Assembly (NCBI GenBank): GCA_009699245.1
Contig: WLOQ01000009.1
Coordinates: forward strand, 1 to 64,000
DNA length: 64,000 nucleotides
Direction of reading: 5' to 3'
From: Actinomycetota bacterium
GTDB lineage: Bacteria; Actinomycetota; Thermoleophilia; Solirubrobacterales; Solirubrobacteraceae
Shown: one piece after another, positions 42,395 to 51,435 of the stretch
Layout of the letters: every line of letters begins with the position of its first letter
How positions within the stretch are numbered: the first letter of the stretch is position 1
Notes under the pieces: generated by a model
What the model was told of the DNA's origin: nothing
What the model saw: only the letters and a program-made list of their open reading frames with translations
Databases searched by the model: none
Program-made: the position numbers and the translations under genes

Positions 42395-44812
42395 ATGAAG
42401 CTTCCGCTCTCCTGGCTCCACGACTACGTCCAGCCCGACATCGATGCGCGGGAGCTCGCATCGCGCCTGGCGATGACCGGCACCGAGGTCGATCGGATCA
42501 CGCATCACGGCGTGCCGGCGACCGACAACTTCGTCGTCGGCAAGGTCCTGGCCGCCGAGCAGCATCCGGATGCCGACCGGCTGCGCGTCTGCACCGTCGA
42601 CATCGGCGATACCGAGCCCCGCACGATCGTCTGCGGCGCGCCGAACGTCGCCGCGGGCCAGACGGTCGCGGTGGCGTGCCCCGGGGCCGTGATGCCCGAT
42701 GGGACGAAGCTCGCAAAGGCGAAGCTGCGCGGGGTCGTCTCGCTCGGGATGATCCTCGCCGAGAACGAGATCGGTCTCGGGCCCGGCCAGAAGGGCATCA
42801 TGGTCCTCGACGACGCGATCCCCGCAGGGACGCCGCTCGCCGACGTGCTGCCGATCAGCGACGAGGTCCTCGAGCTCGAGATCACGCCGAACCGCCCTGA
42901 TTGTCTCGGCGTCTACGGCGTCGCGCGTGAGGTCCATGCGGCCACCGGCGCTCCGCTCGCGCCGCCGCCGTGGAAGCACGACGTCGGGGCGGACACGACC
43001 GGCTCGCCGCCGGGTATCGAGGTCATCGTCGAAGCTCCCGACCTGTGCCCGCGCTTCACCGCGCGCGTCTTCGAGGACGTCACCGTCGGCGAGTCGCCGG
43101 CGTGGCTCAAGGGCCGACTGATGGCCGCCGGACAGCGCCCGATCAACAACGTGGTCGACATCACGAACTACGCGATGCTCCTGACCGGGCATCCGCTCCA
43201 CGCCTTCGATCTCGACCGGATCGCCGGCGCACGGCTCGTCGTCCGCGCGGCCGTCGCCGGCGAAGCGATGACGACGCTCGACGGCCAGGAGCGTGCGCTG
43301 GATGAGGGCATGTGCCTGATCGCCGACGCCGACGGGCCCACATCGCTCGCGGGCGTCATGGGCGGAACGCGGTCCGAGGTCGAGGCCGGCACGACCCGGG
43401 TCCTCCTGGAGGTCGCGACGTGGCACGGGCCGACGATTCACCGCACGTCCACACGCCTCGGTGTGCGCAGCGAGGCCTCGGCACGGTTCGAGAAGGGTCT
43501 GCCGCCAGAGGGGTGCATGGAAGCGCAGGCCGTCGCGACGCAGCTCATGCTCGAGCTCACCGGCGCGCGGCTGCTCCCCGGCACGCTGGACATCAAGACC
43601 GCCAACGGCGCCCCGATGGTCATCCGCCTGCGTGACGCGCGCGTCACCGGACTGCTCGGCACGGACATTCCGCGGGCGCGGTCGGCCGAGATCCTCAGGG
43701 CGCTCGGGTTCACGACCACCGACGCCGCCGACGGCCTTGATGTCGAGGTCCCGTCGTGGCGGCGGGGCGAGGTCACACGCGAGGCCGATCTCATCGAGGA
43801 GGTCGCGCGGATCGACGGTGTCGATCGCCTCCCGGCGACGCTCCCCGTCAACCGCACCGGCCTGCCCGGCCGGCTCGCGCACGCCCAGCAGCTGCGGCGG
43901 CGGGCGGAGGACACGCTCGCCGGGCTCGGACTGCACGAGATCGTCGGCTGGTCGTTTGCGGCGCCGGACCTCCCGGACCGCCTCCTCGCTCCCGCCGGTG
44001 ACGTGCTGCGCGACCTTGTGGTGCTCGAGAACCCCATGTCGGCTGAACAGTCGGTCATGCGCTCGACGATCGTCGGGTCGCTGCTCGACACGGCCGCCTT
44101 CAACCGGGACCGGGGCCACCCGGACCTCGCGCTGTTCGAGTCCGGCGCCGTCTACCGGCGCGGCACCGCCGCCCTCCCGGACGAGCATCACGCACTCGGC
44201 GCGCTCCTCACCGGAACCGTACGGCCGGCGACGTGGGCCGAGCCCGAGCCACCCCAGGCGGACGTCTTCGCCGCCAAGGGCATCGCCGAAGCCGTCCTCG
44301 GTGCCCTGCGCGTGCCGTTCACGGTCCGCGCGGTGGAGCGCTGCTTCCTGCATCCCGGACGGTCCGGCGAGCTGCTCAGCGGCGACGTCGTGCTCGGCCT
44401 CTTCGGGGAGCTCCACCCTGAGGCGGCCGCGAACTGGGGCTTTGACGAGCCGGTGGCCGTCCTCCTCCTCGACCTCGGGAAGGCGATCAGCGCCGCGCCG
44501 GAGGTGCACGCCTACACCGATCTCACGACGTTCCCCGGGATGCGGCAGGATCTCGCCGTGATCGTTGACGAGTCCGTCCCGGCAGAACAGGTGGCGATGG
44601 TCGTGCGGCGGGCCGGTGGCGCGCTCGTGGCGCACGCTGAGGTCTTCGACGTCTACCGCGGCGAGCAGGTGGGGGCTGGGCGCACGTCGCTCGCGCTGCA
44701 CCTCGAGTTCCGCGCCGCCGATCGCACCCTGACCGATGAGGATGTCGCACCCGTGCGGGAGCGGATCGTCGCGGCGCTCCGCGACGAGCTGGGGGGTGAG
44801 CTGCGTGGCTGA
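42395..44812 (+). CDS. pheT: Phenylalanyl-tRNA synthetase beta subunit
   Basis: This encodes 805 residues, normal length. In order: tRNA-binding OB domain (FVVGKVLAAEQHPDADRLRV), the B3/B4 editing domain (RPINNVVDITNYAMLLTGHP), B5 domain, the inactive synthetase-like core, and the C-terminal FDX-ACB anticodon domain (FPGMRQDLAVIVDESVP). Nine nt after pheS; the end overlaps argC by 8 nt. Confidence 0.96.
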   Translation: MKLPLSWLHDYVQPDIDARELASRLAMTGTEVDRITHHGVPATDNFVVGKVLAAEQHPDADRLRVCTVDIGDTEPRTIVCGAPNVAAGQTVAVACPGAVMPDGTKLAKAKLRGVVSLGMILAENEIGLGPGQKGIMVLDDAIPAGTPLADVLPISDEVLELEITPNRPDCLGVYGVAREVHAATGAPLAPPPWKHDVGADTTGSPPGIEVIVEAPDLCPRFTARVFEDVTVGESPAWLKGRLMAAGQRPINNVVDITNYAMLLTGHPLHAFDLDRIAGARLVVRAAVAGEAMTTLDGQERALDEGMCLIADADGPTSLAGVMGGTRSEVEAGTTRVLLEVATWHGPTIHRTSTRLGVRSEASARFEKGLPPEGCMEAQAVATQLMLELTGARLLPGTLDIKTANGAPMVIRLRDARVTGLLGTDIPRARSAEILRALGFTTTDAADGLDVEVPSWRRGEVTREADLIEEVARIDGVDRLPATLPVNRTGLPGRLAHAQQLRRRAEDTLAGLGLHEIVGWSFAAPDLPDRLLAPAGDVLRDLVVLENPMSAEQSVMRSTIVGSLLDTAAFNRDRGHPDLALFESGAVYRRGTAALPDEHHALGALLTGTVRPATWAEPEPPQADVFAAKGIAEAVLGALRVPFTVRAVERCFLHPGRSGELLSGDVVLGLFGELHPEAAANWGFDEPVAVLLLDLGKAISAAPEVHAYTDLTTFPGMRQDLAVIVDESVPAEQVAMVVRRAGGALVAHAEVFDVYRGEQVGAGRTSLALHLEFRAADRTLTDEDVAPVRERIVAALRDELGGELRG

Positions 44813-45818
44813 TCAAGCGCCGGTGCGGGTCCTCGTGGCCGGTGCGTCCGGCTATGCCGGCGCGCTCGCCGCACGTCTCGTCCAGTCCCATTCGCAGCTC
44901 GAGCTCGCGGCCGTCACCTCGCGCTCCGACGCCGGCCGGCGGCTCTCCGAGCTCTATCCGCACCACCGGGTGGACATGGTCCTCGAGGAGCTCGACCTCG
45001 GTCGGCATGCGGACGTCGACGCGGCGATCGTCGCCTATCCGCACGGCGCGGCCTCCGGGCTCGTCGCGGCGCTGCGGGCCCAGAACGTGCGTGTCATCGA
45101 CCTCAGCGCCGACTTCCGTCTGCGCGATCAGGCCGTGTACGAGGAGTGGTATGTCCCGCACGCCGCGCCGGAGCTGCTGGCTGAGGCGGTCTACGGCCTC
45201 CCCGAGCTGCATCGCGACGCGATCGCGCAGGCGAACCTCGTCGCGAACCCGGGCTGCTTCCCGACCGCCGCGCTGCTCGCCCTCGCGCCCTTGGCGCGTG
45301 GCGGGTTGATCGCCGGCGTCGTCGTCGACGCGAAGACCGGCGTGAGCGGGGCCGGGCGCGCAGCGACCGACACGACGCACTTCGTCTCGGTGACGGAGAA
45401 CATCCTTCCGTACAAGGTCGGCGGCCATCGGCACATGCCGGAGATGGAGCAGGGCATCGCGCTGCTCGGCAGCCCCGTACCTGTGACCTTCATCCCGCAT
45501 CTCGTCCCGGTGGATCAGGGGGAGCTGACGTCGTGCTACGTGACGCCGTCGTCACCGCTCACGCAGGCCGAGCTCGATGCGCTCTACGCCGAGGCCTACG
45601 CGGACGAGCCCTTTGTCGAGGTCGTCGGCGGTGCGCCCGGTACGCACGACGTGCGCGGCACGAACCTCTGCCGGATCCACGTCCACGCTGAGGAGCGCAC
45701 CGGGCGCGTGCTGGTCTTCGCCGCGATCGACAATCTCTGGAAGGGCACGTCCTCGCAGGCGATCCAGAACCTCAATCTCATGTTCGGGCTCCCCGAGACG
45801 ATGGGGATCGAGCCGTGA
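44805..45818 (+). CDS. argC: N-acetyl-gamma-glutamyl-phosphate reductase
   Basis: This encodes 337 residues from GTG (MADQAPVRVLVAGASGYAGA). The NADP-binding GASGYAGA loop, the active Cys in VANPGCFPTAALLAL and DAKTGVSGAGRAATD are typical. Second step from N-acetylglutamyl phosphate to ornithine. The start lies inside the last codons of pheT, so the arg cluster may be read from the pheS promoter; no local -10 box was found. Confidence 0.95.
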   Translation: MADQAPVRVLVAGASGYAGALAARLVQSHSQLELAAVTSRSDAGRRLSELYPHHRVDMVLEELDLGRHADVDAAIVAYPHGAASGLVAALRAQNVRVIDLSADFRLRDQAVYEEWYVPHAAPELLAEAVYGLPELHRDAIAQANLVANPGCFPTAALLALAPLARGGLIAGVVVDAKTGVSGAGRAATDTTHFVSVTENILPYKVGGHRHMPEMEQGIALLGSPVPVTFIPHLVPVDQGELTSCYVTPSSPLTQAELDALYAEAYADEPFVEVVGGAPGTHDVRGTNLCRIHVHAEERTGRVLVFAAIDNLWKGTSSQAIQNLNLMFGLPETMGIEP

Positions 45819-47080
45819 GCTTCGGCGGCGGGAAGGCCCCGGGCTTCAGCGCGCGCTGGGTACCGCTGCCCGAGGGCGTCGTCCTCGCGCCCGACCCCGA
45901 CGTGCTGCCGGCGGGATTCCGCGCGGGTGGCGTCGCTGCGGGCATCAAGCCGTCCGGCGGGACCGATGTCGGCCTGATCGTCTGTGACGCCCCCGATGTC
46001 ACGAGCGCGGCGCGGTTCACGCGCTCGGGCACGCAGGCGGCGCCAGTGCTCATCACGCGAGAGCGCTGCAAGCTCGACGCGATCCGCGCGATCGTCGTCA
46101 ACAGCGGCAACGCAAACGCCGCCACCGGCTCCCAGGGCTACCAGGAGGCTGCGAGGATGCAGGGCGCGGCGGCGATGACGGTAGGCGTCCCCGAGGACCA
46201 GGTCGCGGTCTGCTCAACCGGCGTGATCGGTGTGCAGCTCGACGGGACCAAGGTCGTCAGCGGCCTCACCGCGGTCCGGCCACAGCTGCGTGCGGACGGC
46301 ATCGCCGATCTCCAGCGCGCGATCATGACCACCGACCTGTTCGAGAAGCGCGCGTCGCTTGAGGTGACGCTCCCGAGCGGCCCGGTCGTCCGGCTCGCCG
46401 CCCAGGCCAAGGGCGCCGGGATGATCCAGCCGAGCTTCGCCACGATGCTCTGCTTCGTGCAGACCGACGCCGCGCTCTCGGCGCAGACCGCCGACCTGCT
46501 CCTCGGCGTCTGTGTGCAGCGCAGCTTCGATCGCATCTCGGTCGACGGGCAGCTCTCGACGAACGACACAGCGATCCTCCAGGCATCCGGTGCCTCCGGC
46601 GTGACGATCGAGCCCGAGAGCGCCGACGAGCTGCGGTTCGGCGAGGCACTCGACGCGCTGCTGCGCCACCTGGCGCTCCTGATCGTGCGCGATGGGGAGG
46701 GCTCGCGTCGGATTGGGCGGGTCACCGTCCGCGGCGGCCATGGCCCGAACGTCGAGCGCGCCGCCCGTGCCGTCGCCAACTCCCCGCTCGTGAAGACCGC
46801 GCTCCATGGCGGTGACCCCAACTGGGGGCGGATCGTGCAGGCCGTCGGCATGGCGCTCGTCGACACGGCGCCGCTGCCCGTGGACGTCTCGATCGAGGGT
46901 GTCCAGGTCTGCGTCGCCGGTGAGGCGATCCCCTTCGATGAGGGGGATTTGGCCGCGCGCGTCGAAGGCGACGATGTGGAATACACGATCGGCCTGCCCG
47001 GGGACGGCTTTGAGACCGAGGTCTTCTTCAGCGACCTGGGCCATGAGTACATCCGCATCAACGCCGAGTACACGACCTGA
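45815..47080 (+). CDS. argJ: Glutamate N-acetyltransferase (ornithine acetyltransferase) ArgJ
   Basis: This encodes 421 residues. The self-cleavage and nucleophile region is KGAGMIQPSFATMLCF, cut before the Thr of ATML. SGNANAATGSQGYQEA and DGQLSTNDT are family marks. It recycles the acetyl group from acetylornithine to glutamate, so no deacetylase is needed. Overlaps argC by 4 nt. Whether it also uses acetyl-CoA cannot be told. Confidence 0.95.
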   Translation: MSFGGGKAPGFSARWVPLPEGVVLAPDPDVLPAGFRAGGVAAGIKPSGGTDVGLIVCDAPDVTSAARFTRSGTQAAPVLITRERCKLDAIRAIVVNSGNANAATGSQGYQEAARMQGAAAMTVGVPEDQVAVCSTGVIGVQLDGTKVVSGLTAVRPQLRADGIADLQRAIMTTDLFEKRASLEVTLPSGPVVRLAAQAKGAGMIQPSFATMLCFVQTDAALSAQTADLLLGVCVQRSFDRISVDGQLSTNDTAILQASGASGVTIEPESADELRFGEALDALLRHLALLIVRDGEGSRRIGRVTVRGGHGPNVERAARAVANSPLVKTALHGGDPNWGRIVQAVGMALVDTAPLPVDVSIEGVQVCVAGEAIPFDEGDLAARVEGDDVEYTIGLPGDGFETEVFFSDLGHEYIRINAEYTT

Positions 47081-47088
47081 CGAGCACG

Positions 47089-47955
47089 ATGACTCCGATC
47101 CAGCCGCACGCCGACATCGGCACCCTGCTCGAGGCACTGCCCTACATCCGTGAGTTCCACGGCCGCACGATCGTCATCAAGTATGGCGGCGCGGCGATGG
47201 AGGACCCACTGCTGCGCGAGGAGTTCGCGCGCGACATCGTGCTCCTGAAATACGTCGGCATGAACCCCATCGTCGTGCATGGTGGCGGGCCGGAGATCAC
47301 CGCCGTCATGGAGCGTCTCGGCATGCCGGTCGAGTTCCGCGGCGGCCTGCGCGTGACCGACGCCGACACGGTCGACATCGCCAAGATGGTCCTGATCGGC
47401 AAGGTCAACACGGACATCGTCGCCCGCATCAGCCGTCACGGCCAGCCCGCCGTCGGCCTCTCCGGGCAGGACGGCAACCTCTTCCGCGTCAGTCGGCAGG
47501 CAGCGCCGGACGGGAGCGACATCGGCTTCGTCGGCAAGATCGACCGCGTCGATGTCGACGTGCTCAACCACGTGGCGCAGGACTACATCCCCGTGATCGC
47601 GTCGATCGCCGATGACCGCGATGGGCAGACCCACAACGTCAACGCCGATGACGCGGCCAGCGCCGTCGCGGCTGCGCTCGGGGCGCACAAGATCCTCTTC
47701 CTCACCGACGTCGAGGGCTGGCTCGCCGACCCGGCCGACGACGCGTCGCTCATCAGCGAGGCCTCCGCCGACGAGGTCGAGGCGGCGCTCGACGGCGTCG
47801 GCGGCGGGATGCGCCCGAAGCTGCGCGCCTGCCTTGAGGCGATCCAGGGCGGCGTGAGCTCGGCGCACATCGTCGACGGCCGCGTCGCGCACTCGATCCT
47901 GCTGGAACTCTTCACCGACAAGGGCTGCGGAACGAAGATCCGGCGCAGTCGATGA
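47089..47955 (+). CDS. argB: Acetylglutamate kinase
   Basis: This encodes 288 residues. The phosphate-binding IVIKYGGAAM, the substrate loop PIVVHGGGPEITAVME, and HNVNADDAASAVAAAL are intact. It phosphorylates N-acetylglutamate and is usually the arginine feedback point. Eight nt after argJ; overlaps argD by 4 nt. Confidence 0.95.
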   Translation: MTPIQPHADIGTLLEALPYIREFHGRTIVIKYGGAAMEDPLLREEFARDIVLLKYVGMNPIVVHGGGPEITAVMERLGMPVEFRGGLRVTDADTVDIAKMVLIGKVNTDIVARISRHGQPAVGLSGQDGNLFRVSRQAAPDGSDIGFVGKIDRVDVDVLNHVAQDYIPVIASIADDRDGQTHNVNADDAASAVAAALGAHKILFLTDVEGWLADPADDASLISEASADEVEAALDGVGGGMRPKLRACLEAIQGGVSSAHIVDGRVAHSILLELFTDKGCGTKIRRSR

Positions 47956-49121
47956 GCCTTGCGGAGCTGCGCGCGCTCGACAGCGCGCACGTCATCGGCA
48001 CCTATGCGCGCCTGCCCGTCGAGATCGTGCGCGGCGCGGGATCGCGCGTCTGGGACGACGAGGGCCATGAATACCTGGACCTGCTCTGCGGGATCAGCGT
48101 CACGAACCTCGGGCACTGTCACCCCGATGTCGTGGCGGCCGTGCGCGAGCAGGTCGGGACGCTCATGCACGTCTCGAACCTCTTCCACACCGAGCCCGCC
48201 ATCCGGCTCGCCGAGCGCCTCGCGACCCGCTCGCTCGGCGGCAAGGTCTTCTTCTGCAACTCCGGCGCGGAGGCCAACGAGGCCGCGATGAAGCTCGCGC
48301 GCCGCGCGCGCCCGCGCGGCGAGATCGTGAGCGTCGCCGGCGGCTTCCACGGGCGCACGTTCGGCGCGCTCTCGGCGACCGCCCAGGAGAGCAAGCAGGC
48401 GCCGTTCGAGCCGCTCGTGCCGCGCGTGCGCGCCGTCGCCCCGACCGCAGAGGCGATCGTGGGCGCCGTGGGCCCGGAGACCGCGGCGGTGCTCGTCGAG
48501 GTCATCCAGGGCGAGAGCGGCGTGCACCCGCTCGCAGCCGAGACGCTGATCGCGGCGCGCGAGGCGTGCGATCGCCACGGTGCGGCGCTGATCTTCGATG
48601 AGGTGCAGACCGGCATGGGCCGGACCGGCAGCCTGTGGGCCTACGAGCAGACGGGCGTCGTCCCGTGCGCGCTCACGACCGCGAAGGCGCTCGGCGGCGG
48701 GCTGCCGATCGGCGCGCTCATCACCGGGCCGCGCCTCGCCGACGCCCTCAAGGCCGGGGACCACGGCTCGACCTTCGCGGGCGGCCCGGTCGTCGCTCGC
48801 GCCGCGCTCGCCGCGCTCGAGCTCACGGACGACCCGGCGCTCCTGGCACGTGTCGCGCAGCTCGGTGAGCATCTGCGCGAGCAGCTCGCAGCGCTCGACG
48901 GCGTCACGGATGTGCGCGGACGCGGCCTGATGATCGGCTTCGACCTCGAGGGTGGGCGCGCTCCCGACTTCGTGCTGCAGCTGCTCACCGAGCAGCGCCT
49001 GATCGCCAACGCGACCGGCCCGGAGACGGTGCGGCTGCTTCCGCCGCTCACGCTCTCCGACGCCGATGCGCAGGACGCGCTCGCCCGCATCGCGGCGGCA
49101 CTTGCCGCCCACCGCGCCTGA
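47952..49121 (+). CDS. argD: Acetylornithine aminotransferase
   Basis: This encodes 389 residues of PLP fold type I: FCNSGAEANEAAMKLAR, LIFDEVQTGMGRTGSLWAYE (Asp for the pyridine N) and the Schiff-base Lys in LTTAKALGGGLPIGA. It transfers the amino group to N-acetylglutamate semialdehyde. The 4-nt overlap with argB suggests tight coupling. Confidence 0.95.
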   Translation: MSLAELRALDSAHVIGTYARLPVEIVRGAGSRVWDDEGHEYLDLLCGISVTNLGHCHPDVVAAVREQVGTLMHVSNLFHTEPAIRLAERLATRSLGGKVFFCNSGAEANEAAMKLARRARPRGEIVSVAGGFHGRTFGALSATAQESKQAPFEPLVPRVRAVAPTAEAIVGAVGPETAAVLVEVIQGESGVHPLAAETLIAAREACDRHGAALIFDEVQTGMGRTGSLWAYEQTGVVPCALTTAKALGGGLPIGALITGPRLADALKAGDHGSTFAGGPVVARAALAALELTDDPALLARVAQLGEHLREQLAALDGVTDVRGRGLMIGFDLEGGRAPDFVLQLLTEQRLIANATGPETVRLLPPLTLSDADAQDALARIAAALAAHRA

Positions 49122-49149
49122 GCAGTCCGCAGGCTCCGGGCCGGGTTCC

Positions 49150-49155
49150 TAGACT
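49150..49155 (+). promoter_or_regulatory. -10 box (TAGACT), leaderless, for argG
   Basis: TAGACT ends 8 nt before ATG 49164, so argG can be transcribed apart from argCJBD. Confidence 0.55.
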
Positions 49156-49163
49156 GCGCTGCG

Positions 49164-50435
49164 ATGACCGCCGCAGCGAACGCCCGCCCCACGCCCACCG
49201 CGAGCTACCTCGCCACGCCTGAGGAGGTCCACCGCGTCCTCCTGCTCTACTCGGGCGGCCTCGACACGAGCGTCATGCTCAAGTGGATCCAGGACGAGTA
49301 CGGGGCGGAGGTCGTCGCCCTGACGATCAACCTCGGTCAGCCGGGCGAGGACTACGACGTCGTGCGCGGCAAGGCGATCGATCTCGGCGCCATCGCCGCA
49401 GAGGTCATCGACGCGCGCGAGGAGTTCGCCCAGGACTTCATCGCCCCGGCGATCCGCGCGAACGCCGTCTACGGCCTGAACTACCCGCTCTTCACCGCCC
49501 TCGGCCGGCCGCTGATCGCGAAGCTCGCCGTCGAGTACGCCCGCAAGCATGGCTGCGACACGATCGCCCACGGCTGCACGGGCAAGGGCAACGATCAGGT
49601 CCGCATCGAGGCGACCGTCGCCACGCTCGCGCCGGAGCTCAAGGTCATCGCCCCGGTCCGCGATTGGAAGATGGGCCGCGAGGAGGAGATCGCCTACGCG
49701 CGCGAGCACGGCATCCCGATCAAGGGCGGCGCCGAGGCCACGCCGTACTCGATCGACGACAACCTCTGGGGTCGCTCCTCCGAGGGCAAGTGGATCGAGC
49801 AGCTCGACCACGCGCCGGACGACGATGTCTTCCAGCTCGTCACGCGTCCTGAGGACGCCCCCGACGAGGCGGAGATCGTGCGCATCACGTTCGAGCGCGG
49901 CGTGCCCGTCGCCCTCAACGACGAGCCGCTCGGCCTCGTGGAGCTCCTCGAGCGCACGGCGGAGATCGGCTGCCGTCATGGCGTCGGCATCGTCGACCAC
50001 ATCGAGGACCGCATCGTCGGCCTGAAGGTCCGCGACATCTACGAGGTTCCGGCGGCCGCGATCATCCTGCCCGCGCACGCCGAGCTCGAGCGGCTCGTGG
50101 GGACCATCCACCAGAATCAGTTCAAGACGAACCTCGATCGCCAGTGGGGCTACCTCGTCTACGCCGGCCTCTGGTGGGAGCCGCTGCGCGAGAACCTCGA
50201 CGCCTTCATGGAGTCCGTCAACGAGCGTGTCACCGGCACGATCGGCCTGAAGCTCTACAAGGGCTCCGTGCGCACCGTGACCCGCGAGAGCCCGAACGCG
50301 GTCTACGACGCGTCGCTCGCGACGTTCGAGACGAGCGGCGGCCTCTTCAGCCAGGAGGCCTCGCCGGGCTTCATCGAGCTGTGGTCGCTCCAGTCGCGGA
50401 TGGCCTGGCGCCTGCGCGAATCCCAGCAGTCCTGA
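49164..50435 (+). CDS. argG: Argininosuccinate synthase
   Basis: This encodes 423 residues. The ATP pyrophosphatase loop is LLLYSGGLDTSVMLKW; AHGCTGKGNDQVR and YSIDDNLWGRSSEGKW are family marks. It joins citrulline and aspartate. argF, argR and argH, which often lie between argD and argG or beyond it, are absent here. Own promoter. Confidence 0.96.
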   Translation: MTAAANARPTPTASYLATPEEVHRVLLLYSGGLDTSVMLKWIQDEYGAEVVALTINLGQPGEDYDVVRGKAIDLGAIAAEVIDAREEFAQDFIAPAIRANAVYGLNYPLFTALGRPLIAKLAVEYARKHGCDTIAHGCTGKGNDQVRIEATVATLAPELKVIAPVRDWKMGREEEIAYAREHGIPIKGGAEATPYSIDDNLWGRSSEGKWIEQLDHAPDDDVFQLVTRPEDAPDEAEIVRITFERGVPVALNDEPLGLVELLERTAEIGCRHGVGIVDHIEDRIVGLKVRDIYEVPAAAIILPAHAELERLVGTIHQNQFKTNLDRQWGYLVYAGLWWEPLRENLDAFMESVNERVTGTIGLKLYKGSVRTVTRESPNAVYDASLATFETSGGLFSQEASPGFIELWSLQSRMAWRLRESQQS

Positions 50436-50446
50436 CGGTCTGCGGG

Positions 50447-50452
50447 TAGGCT
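50447..50452 (+). promoter_or_regulatory. -10 box (TAGGCT), leaderless, for the 50459 gene
   Basis: TAGGCT ends 6 nt before ATG 50459, which supports this very small gene. Confidence 0.55.
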
Positions 50453-50458
50453 TCGGGC

Positions 50459-50650
50459 ATGCCCGGGAGCAGGACGTATCAGGCAATCGGCTTTGCCACC
50501 TACCAGGGTGGTCGCATCTACGCACGGCGCAACCGCGAGGCCCTGCAGCGCCGCGCCGCGCTCGCCGGTGCCGGTGCCGTCGCCGTCGTCGGCGTCCTCG
50601 CGGCGCTCAGCGCGACCGCGCGGCGGCGCTCGCGCCTGACCACTGTCTGA
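50459..50650 (+). CDS. Small single-pass membrane protein
   Basis: This encodes 63 residues: a basic N-terminal part (GRIYARRNREALQRRAAL), one hydrophobic helix (AGAGAVAVVGVLAALSA) and a basic tail. No family is recognised. Its stop overlaps the next start by 1 nt, so the two are likely made together. Confidence 0.65.
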   Translation: MPGSRTYQAIGFATYQGGRIYARRNREALQRRAALAGAGAVAVVGVLAALSATARRRSRLTTV

Positions 50651-51372
50651 TGCAGCCCGCCGAGCCACAGCCGCTGCCCGACCGGCCCGAGGCCGCTGAG
50701 CCCGCGGTGCTCGCCGAGCGCCGCGCACGCCGTGCCGAGCACGCCGAGCAGGAGCTGCGCACCCGTCTGGCCGATGCGGAGCGCCGTGTCGCGGAGCTCG
50801 AGCACGCCGAGCTCGAGACGACCGCGCTGCGTGAGCGGCTCGCCGAGCGTGCCGCTCGCGACGCTCGAATGGCAGACCTTGCCGGGCGATCCGCCGCCGC
50901 CCTGCGCACCGCCCGCGAGGCGCTCGACCGCGAGATCCTCGCGCGGCAGGCCGCTGAGACCGCCCTCACCGCCGAACGTGCAGCACGGGAGGCGGCCCAG
51001 GAGGCCGTCAGCGCCGAGCGCGCTGCACGGGACGCAGTGACGGCCGCGCTGGCCGCCGAGCGCGCCCGCGTCGCCACACCGGCCGCTGGGTCGCCGGCTG
51101 GTCCCGCGCCCACCATGCCCGGCATCCCGGCCACGGGCTTCAGCGTCCCCACGGCACCCGCGCCCGTCGCGGGCGACACCGATGCCGACGAGCTCATCGC
51201 GGGGCTCGCACGCGCCGCTGAGCGCCTGCGCGCGCAGGCGCCGCAGGCGGCCGGAGACCCGCCGAGCCTGCCGGCCATCCCACTGCTCGCGAGCATCCCG
51301 CAGCCCACAGCCCGGCCTGCGCCCGGCGCGCTCGCCCCGGAGCTCGAGCGGGCGCTGCGAAACGCGCGCTGA
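50650..51372 (+). CDS. Alanine/arginine-rich coiled-coil protein
   Basis: This encodes 240 residues. A coiled coil of about 120 residues (ERRARRAEHAEQELRTRL to AALAAERARV) has a repeated AERAAREA pattern. A Pro/Ala-rich linker and a short helix (ADELIAGLARAAERLRAQ) follow. No family is recognised. Coupled to the small membrane protein upstream. Possibly a structural or polar-scaffold protein; that is only a guess. Confidence 0.6.
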   Translation: MQPAEPQPLPDRPEAAEPAVLAERRARRAEHAEQELRTRLADAERRVAELEHAELETTALRERLAERAARDARMADLAGRSAAALRTAREALDREILARQAAETALTAERAAREAAQEAVSAERAARDAVTAALAAERARVATPAAGSPAGPAPTMPGIPATGFSVPTAPAPVAGDTDADELIAGLARAAERLRAQAPQAAGDPPSLPAIPLLASIPQPTARPAPGALAPELERALRNAR

Positions 51373-51420
51373 GAGCGCGCTGATCGTCACAGGACCGTTT
51401 CGCGCGTCCGGAGCGGCGCC

Positions 51421-51426
51421 TATGCT
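51421..51426 (+). promoter_or_regulatory. -10 box (TATGCT), leaderless, for dnaE
   Basis: TATGCT ends 9 nt before GTG 51436 but only 3 nt before GTG 51430, which favours 51436. Confidence 0.5.
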
Positions 51427-51435
51427 CCGGTGCCC

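Noticed and set aside
42374-44701. Long minus-strand open frame
   Set aside because: Antisense to pheT, which has all its domains.
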